Source: CAIWXH01 sp964555675 (lineage in GTDB: Bacteria > Chloroflexota > Chloroflexia > Chloroflexales > Chloroflexaceae). Taken from it: a DNA stretch of 64,000 nucleotides. Shown in pieces: positions 61,601 to 64,000 of this stretch. The stretch lies in contig CAZKTU010000008.1 in assembly GCA_964555675.1 (NCBI GenBank), forward strand, positions 1-64,000. The letters are read 5' to 3'. The notes under the pieces were generated by a model that saw only the letters and a program-made list of their open reading frames with translations, was not told the DNA's origin and searched no databases. A program made the position numbers and the translations under genes. Within the stretch, counting starts at the first letter, position 1, and each line of letters starts with the position of its first letter.

Positions 61601-64000
61601 CCTGCGCCTCGGGCGTCACCTATAGCAACCTGTCGGTCGGCGAGCACGTCTTCCAGGTCTACGCCGTCGACCCCCAGGGTCGCGAGCAGCTCGTGCCGAC
61701 CGAGTACGCCTGGGTGGTGATCGGGCCGCTCGACACCACGCCGCCCAACACGCAGCTCACGGCCACGCCGGCCAACAACAGCAGCGAGGTGGTGTTCGCC
61801 TTCACCGGCAGCGACAATCTGACGGTGACCCCGGGCCTGACCTACGAGTGCTCGCTCGACGGCGTGACCTTCGTCGCGTGCGCCAGCCCCTTCAATCTGT
61901 ACACCGGCTTCCCCGACTTCGTGCCGGGCACCTACACCTTCCAGGTGCGCGCCCTCGACCTGGAGAGCAACTTCGACCCGACGCCGGCCGCGTTCACCTG
62001 GACTGCGACGCCCGACGTGACCCTGCCCGTGGCGGCGCTGCTGACCACGCCCGTCAGCCTGACCATCGCCCTCGAGGGGGTCTTCACCTTCGCCGCGACT
62101 GACAACGCCACTCCGGTCGAGCTGCTGAGCTTCGAGTGCGCCGTCGACGGCGAGCCATTCGCCGCCTGCGCCTCGCCCTTCGAGGTCGCGGTCGAGCCCG
62201 GCCAGCACACGCTCGCCGTGCGCGCCGTAGACCTGGCCCTGAACCCCTCGGTCCCGGCGACCTACAGCTGGGAGGTGGTCGGCCCGCCCGTGACCACCAT
62301 CGCCTCTGGGCCGGCGGCCCAGACGACCGATACGACGGCGACCTTCGTCTTCACGGCCAACCAGTCGCCCGTGACCTACGAGTGCTCGCTGAACGGCAGC
62401 GCCTTCGTGAGCTGCGCGACGCCCTTCACCCTGACCAACCTGGGCGGCGGCTCGTACGAGCTGGCCGTGCGGGCGACCAACAGCTACGGCCTGGTCGAGG
62501 AGCTGCCGGTCGCGTACACCTGGGCGGTGGAGGCCGGGGCTGATACGACCCCGCCCGACACGACCATCACCCAGAGCCCGCAGGCGACGACGACCAGCAC
62601 CAGCGCCACCTTCGCCTTCACCGCAAACGAGCTGAACGTCTCGTTCCAGTGCCAGCTCAGCCGCGACGGCGTGGTGGTGACGCCCGCCACCGGCTGCGAG
62701 ACGCCCTACTTAGTCCAGAACCTGCTGGGCGGCGTCTACACCTTCGAGGTGAGCGCAGTTGACCCAACGGGCAACGTCGACCCGACTCCCGCGACCTACA
62801 CCTGGACGGTGCAGGCCGCGCCGACCACGACCCTGGTCAGCGCCCCGATCGACCCGACCGAGGAGCGGAGCGCGAGCTTCGAGTTCGCCTCGAACGTGCC
62901 CGGCTCGACCTTCCAGTGTTCGCTCGACGGCGCGACCCCCGTGCCCTGTACCTCGCCGTTCACCTACAGCAACCTGGCCTTCGGCGCTCACAACTTCTTC
63001 GTCTACGCCACGGCGCCCGGCGGCTACGTCGACACGATTGGCGTCGAGTACCAGTGGGACATCCTCGAGATCCAGACCACGCTCACGGCGGCCCCGGCCC
63101 TGGTCACCCTGAGCACCGACGCGAGCTTCAACTTCGAGGCCAGCGTGGTTGGCTCGACCTTCGCGTGCTCGCTCGATGGCGCCCCACTCGCCGCCTGTAG
63201 CCCGCCCGTGAGCTACAGCGGTCTGGCCGTGGGCGAGCACACCTTCGTGGTCCAGGCCACCAGCCCGGCGGGCCTCGTGGACAGCACCCCGGTGACCTAC
63301 ACCTGGGAGATCGAGGGCGTGGCGCCGCCCGACATCACGCCGCCTCAGACCTCGTTCAGCACCGTCCCGCCCACGACCACCACCAGCACCGACGCGACCT
63401 TCACCTTCCTTGCCAGCGAGGTGAGCGCGACCTTCGAGTGCTCGCTCGACGGCGGCCTGTTCCAGAGCTGCACCTCGCCTGTCGAACTGAGCGGCCTGGC
63501 CGTCGGCCCCCACACCTTCGAGGTGAGGGCCACCGACCTTGCTGGCAACACCGATCAGACGCCGGCCAGCTTCGAGTGGACCGTGGCGGCGCCGCCTGAC
63601 CCGACGGCCGACACCACCGCGCCCGACACAGCGATCATCGCCGGGCCGGCCGGCCAGAATACCAACCTCGCCGTCACCTTCGAGTTCAGCGGCACCGACA
63701 ATGTCACCCTCGCCGAGTTGCTGAGCTTTGAGTGCCGCCTCGATAGCGCAGACCCGCTGGCGTGGGAGGCTTGCACATCGCCCGAGGCCGTGATCGACCT
63801 CGCGATTGGCGAGCACACCTTCGAGGTGCGCGCCATCGACGAGGCCGGTAATGTCGACGCGACCCCGGCCAGCCGCACGTGGACGGTGGTGGACTTCACG
63901 CCGCCCGACACCTTCATCGACACCACGCCGCTTGCGGTGACCGAGGCGAGCACGGCGACCTTCACCTTCTCGGCCGACGAGCCTGGCGCGACCTTCGAGT
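52609..64000 (+). CDS. Giant modular secreted surface protein (partial, more than 3,797 aa)
   Basis: An open frame of 11,392 bases without stop, cut by the window end. Signal peptide (1-36), CSLREA-type segment (GVCAAST..CTLRAAVQEANI, about 50-70), then a first beta-helix (about 75-640) of GGGI / FTGNSA-type turns ending DQRGVARPQNTGCDIGAYE (choice-of-anchor Q type). Ig-like domains follow (665-870), then a DNRLRE/CBM96-like domain (877-1049). Three NosD-like beta-helices, each opening with CGQ and LNG/LGG turns (about 1064-1481, 1791-2181, 2370-2758), are separated by two or three Ig-like domains each. From 2761 on, Ig-like units run in tandem. I count about 19 such units; most carry FECSLDG, a second Cys and VRAVD..GN.D.TPA..W. 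It is exported and probably an adhesin or sheath component. ATG 52609 follows a G-run. Confidence 0.95.
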   Translation, partial: MNHGRPTWAKHRLWLAVLLIVLTITSLSWAPPVQAAVFQVNSASDLVDANLGDGVCAASTGACTLRAAVQEANIRTGADTVSIPAGSYALRIATGGEDSAFGDLDITGPLTIVGAGAASTIIDGGEPPIGSPPNILALDRVFEIHATAGNVTFSRLTVQGGYSAESGGGIFNTSPGTVRLESVTVRDNTTVGEGGGVFHDAGRLIVSGTASAPSVFSGNSARGGGGIYSTGLMNASGVATRVEIANATFTGNSASASGGGIEVVLEGLLSVADSAFSNNSTDGDGGGIAASAKSSLSATRVVFTGNRADGDGGGLYVATEGQATLASLTFTGNSAGPADPAAGAGAGGGMYAGGSGSVDLTQATFADNSATGEGGGIAISNGGSVAISDTAVRDNEAGASGGGMMNAGRTVTLTRLTITGNQAEGDGGGIESQAVGNFTIIDTAVHSNIAANGGGFANAGDGTLRVTNTTFWDNRALVGPGEASGLGGGIYSLGDAAAEYTNVTIAGNLAQDRAGGLYTDADAGIRVVNSTIAFNSAPTGSGVSDEGTNLNTPTPSTAVIFRNTIVAGNIGGEQCNFALGSEGGNLENGDSCMFRGPRDRSNATGPGLDAVANNGGSTLTMALQPDSLAIDGGVLPCPSTDQRGVARPQNTGCDIGAYEYTGPFAPPDGVAPETVYLSGPIQNSEATSIFTFAGSDNVTAASDLIFECRLTEFDPTEPVEPVDPTQPPGPELAFLACPSPWQVPVIEAGSFLFEVRAIDRAGNVDATPASYAFTVAEDLLPPDTFLLETPPNPSGSVAVFTFGGSDNATPAQFLEFECRLDSSDPLAWLECSNPAVFSNLTPGPHSFQVRATDGFGNIDPSPASYTWNVGVPENCDAANITLFAVEDSYVDEGLPLDSYGFFEGLTVRSAAPGNDARALVRFVLPPELSTGALADCELESATMRLYASGGDGGRSLEALPIAAPWSENSVNWFNQPGTTGAPAVASSGDGFRSWNLTAQVAAMIDGSPNNGFLIRDSAEEDATGSAQTFRSSEAVSDPPTPPQLVLRFADVGTPAPAPPVEPVGTTALFCGQEITQSVRLANDLLGCMDEGLIIGASDIVVDLNGFTLSSGIIPVPGQEEGLLAGIRNAGYDNVVVRNGTVRGFGFGVRLLPGTTYNIVEDLTLFGNVGAGVELFDADNGRNGNIVRDNYFEGNGYGLLVINGSENSVFTNNRFFGNGNIAIELFDASGHLIENNNISGLTNNPLLDSDGGIALDASSNNIIRNNDLSDSGDSGLSLGGGSNNNLVENNRLTRASDSAIGIDDSDGNRVLNNVVHLAGGAGIGLGNANDNVVTGNDVRFNPGGIELAGASGNLIENNNASDTGASGISAEGGESNIIRNNLANNTGADGISVEAETLDALGNPVGGFLIAGNQANNNLGDGISVGGSGHTITDNDAYNNAAFGIRAAEGNIDGGLNLGSGNGEPLQCTGVVCSPGAGAPPSTVDLTDPDTAILSSPANGSSTASPATFTFTGSDNNAPALALRFECRLDAPPDPPPPPAEPGQPVEPVSADNWSECASPQSYSFLLAGEHKFEVRAIDPSANVDLTPAVYTWTVVAAPPGPDGVAPNTTITAGPEDPSTSTTASFSFTGSDNTTPGPSLRFECSLDGGAFLACASPATFSGLGLGAHTLAVRAVDLGGAADQSPATYSWTITAPPADNTAPNTTIESGPELTTVSTEASFSFASDEAGVTFECSLDGGAFTSCTSPQGYADLDVGVHSFAVRAVDLAGNRDATPASYSWEVTPALVPTNISCGQTITQSILALNELTNCPGDGLVVGAGKITIDLNGNTIDGISTAESAGIRNDGFDDVTIRNGAIQEFDYGVRLNPDTARNLVTGLEVTANPAAGVSLLGALDSTVRDSFFAGNGDSIQLLDGSARNLVRNNDIAGSVGLGLALINTIANRIEGNTIAGSGDQGIELLGATFNRLVGNSISGASDTAFAIEGFSDDNYVEGNTVVGSEAGLNVSEASRLTLINNRVSGSSDNGISLDVVSDSLIKGNDLRFNTGGIQMGDSTDNRIEANIVSDITGIGLEVGEGNYRNIIIGNFANDTDADGIVVGGSAPAGDGNLIERNFANGNASDGIVVSGAGHIILRNEANGNGAWGIYASAPSADGFNVDAGFNNGQGNGEPTQCYNVTCDGGPAASLDTVPPETTIDAGPTDPTFFTRASFSFVGQDNATGVRFECALDGGAFASCSSPATFTGLAVGSHSFQVRAVDFLGNADPTPASYSWVVQTPPPGVAPDTFIESGPDSTTPSSSASFTLASNEEQVTFECSLDGGAFTACTSPATFSGLAAGARLLEVRAIDNEGFVDQSPARYIWTITAAPTPTAAGCGQLVTTSIRLTNSLTDCSGNGLVVGASNITIDLGGNTIDGINLGVGILNSGFDNVVITNGFIQEFDFAVQLNAGTAGNVVYNLSTLGNQDGGIQLSNADQGGVGNTIRNNRFEGSFNGVALIEGTTAAVVRNNIVTAAAGDAVYVLSSSGNTIEANTLSDNSGAGVSLEGANGNVVLSNTLNNNASGGIAVGADLLPANNNRIEGNQITGGGAGAINLTDASQNELIGNIIRAAPDGISLDGSGNNLLRRNDIRSSSGGIGLIASSGNRIEENTVSGNSGGIGLEALSLSNVIARNTVTNNSGDGIYIADAAPAGQGNRIEFNTVSNNSSGIFVSAAAHTVTGNVAEVNDGWGIYAAQGNIDGGGNAATGNAEPAQCFTIVCVIGAPPGAPDTSIVEKPALVTNSRDVYFTFTGADNTTPTANLAFQCRLDSTSDLAWVDCENPQFYNALAPGQHTFEVRAVDENEFVDPTPASYTWTYVALPSGVAPDTSIVIAPPLESPLLEGIFTFTSNEPNVTFQCSLDGAPFAACEFAFEFAFEEFQIGPHNFRVRAIDFEGNIDPTPASYDWVIGGLLTNITNGPAYIPPAAPGEPAEGGETESTTATFTFAANIADSTFFCSIDFGTYAPCASGVTYSNLSVGEHVFQVYAVDPQGREQLVPTEYAWVVIGPLDTTPPNTQLTATPANNSSEVVFAFTGSDNLTVTPGLTYECSLDGVTFVACASPFNLYTGFPDFVPGTYTFQVRALDLESNFDPTPAAFTWTATPDVTLPVAALLTTPVSLTIALEGVFTFAATDNATPVELLSFECAVDGEPFAACASPFEVAVEPGQHTLAVRAVDLALNPSVPATYSWEVVGPPVTTIASGPAAQTTDTTATFVFTANQSPVTYECSLNGSAFVSCATPFTLTNLGGGSYELAVRATNSYGLVEELPVAYTWAVEAGADTTPPDTTITQSPQATTTSTSATFAFTANELNVSFQCQLSRDGVVVTPATGCETPYLVQNLLGGVYTFEVSAVDPTGNVDPTPATYTWTVQAAPTTTLVSAPIDPTEERSASFEFASNVPGSTFQCSLDGATPVPCTSPFTYSNLAFGAHNFFVYATAPGGYVDTIGVEYQWDILEIQTTLTAAPALVTLSTDASFNFEASVVGSTFACSLDGAPLAACSPPVSYSGLAVGEHTFVVQATSPAGLVDSTPVTYTWEIEGVAPPDITPPQTSFSTVPPTTTTSTDATFTFLASEVSATFECSLDGGLFQSCTSPVELSGLAVGPHTFEVRATDLAGNTDQTPASFEWTVAAPPDPTADTTAPDTAIIAGPAGQNTNLAVTFEFSGTDNVTLAELLSFECRLDSADPLAWEACTSPEAVIDLAIGEHTFEVRAIDEAGNVDATPASRTWTVVDFTPPDTFIDTTPLAVTEASTATFTFSADEPGATFE
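60889..64000 (+). repeat. Tandem Ig-like domain repeats inside the giant gene
   Basis: Some 12 units of about 240-280 bases each, at roughly 60889, 61189, 61441, 61738, 62011, 62284, 62554, 62824, 63079, 63331, 63607 and 63900. Each encodes an 80-95-residue beta domain with a pair of cysteines. Units vary in sequence, so the array is old and not recently amplified. Confidence 0.85.

Noticed and set aside
54037..63816. Several 300-500-codon open frames antisense to the giant gene
   Set aside because: They mirror the repeated domains, are rich in Ala/Gly/Arg/Asp, and change with the repeat. The plus strand has one uninterrupted frame.

Overview
The window looks like a chromosomal scaffold from a filamentous or gliding member of the Chloroflexota (class Chloroflexia); this is inferred, not proven. 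The DNA is very GC-rich and densely coded. It carries several large hybrid histidine kinases, a sigma / CHAT-TPR gene set, DUF2892, DUF1616 and DUF4397 proteins, and a giant CSLREA / beta-helix surface protein. A run of exactly 100 Ns (14446-14545) inside a tandem repeat shows that this is a scaffolded draft assembly. I found no rRNA, tRNA, CRISPR array, insertion sequence or phage gene.

Layout. 1-5.3 kb: the end of an unknown gene, threonine dehydratase (ilvA), then a sulfur group made of a DUF2892 membrane protein, a sulfide:quinone oxidoreductase and a CoA-disulfide-reductase/rhodanese fusion. 5.3-9.1 kb: an arsenic locus with an ArsR-ArsC fusion, ArsR with two clear palindromic operators, the methyltransferase ArsM, a small Cys-rich ORF and an MFS transporter. 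9.1-14.3 kb: pstSCAB behind a PHO-box-like array of 11-bp repeats, ending with a response-regulator-like protein that has lost its phosphoacceptor. 14.6-17.5 kb: a CheY-like regulator and a hybrid kinase with an ethylene-receptor-type sensor. 17.7-31.5 kb: ynfA, then a convergent, tightly overlapping operon for surface glycan synthesis and export. 31.9-40.2 kb: a NarL-type regulator, a 7TM hybrid kinase, an acyltransferase, a GT2 synthase with a degenerate GGDEF-like front end, and an Lgt-like membrane protein. 40.3-45 kb: a PhoR/PhoB-type pair and a secreted subtilisin. 45-49.2 kb: sigma factor, anti-sigma-like protein and CHAT-TPR protein. 49.5-52 kb: a NarL-type two-component pair. 52.6-64 kb: one open reading frame of more than 3,797 codons that runs off the window.

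How it fits together. The left third deals with sulfide, arsenic and phosphate. Arsenate enters through phosphate transport, so ars and pst lying side by side makes sense. The rest is mainly cell-envelope building and surface sensing. The most notable observations are: (i) a kinase whose sensor keeps the Asp/Cys/His pattern of the ethylene receptor; (ii) a two-part DNA motif, a hairpin followed 16-17 nt later by a 20-bp block, found upstream of both the sigma gene and the giant surface-protein gene; (iii) a folded leader ending in a strong intrinsic terminator 22 nt before the giant gene's ATG, which suggests attenuation; (iv) two copies of a short MITE-like element; and (v) a GGDEF-like/GT2 fusion.
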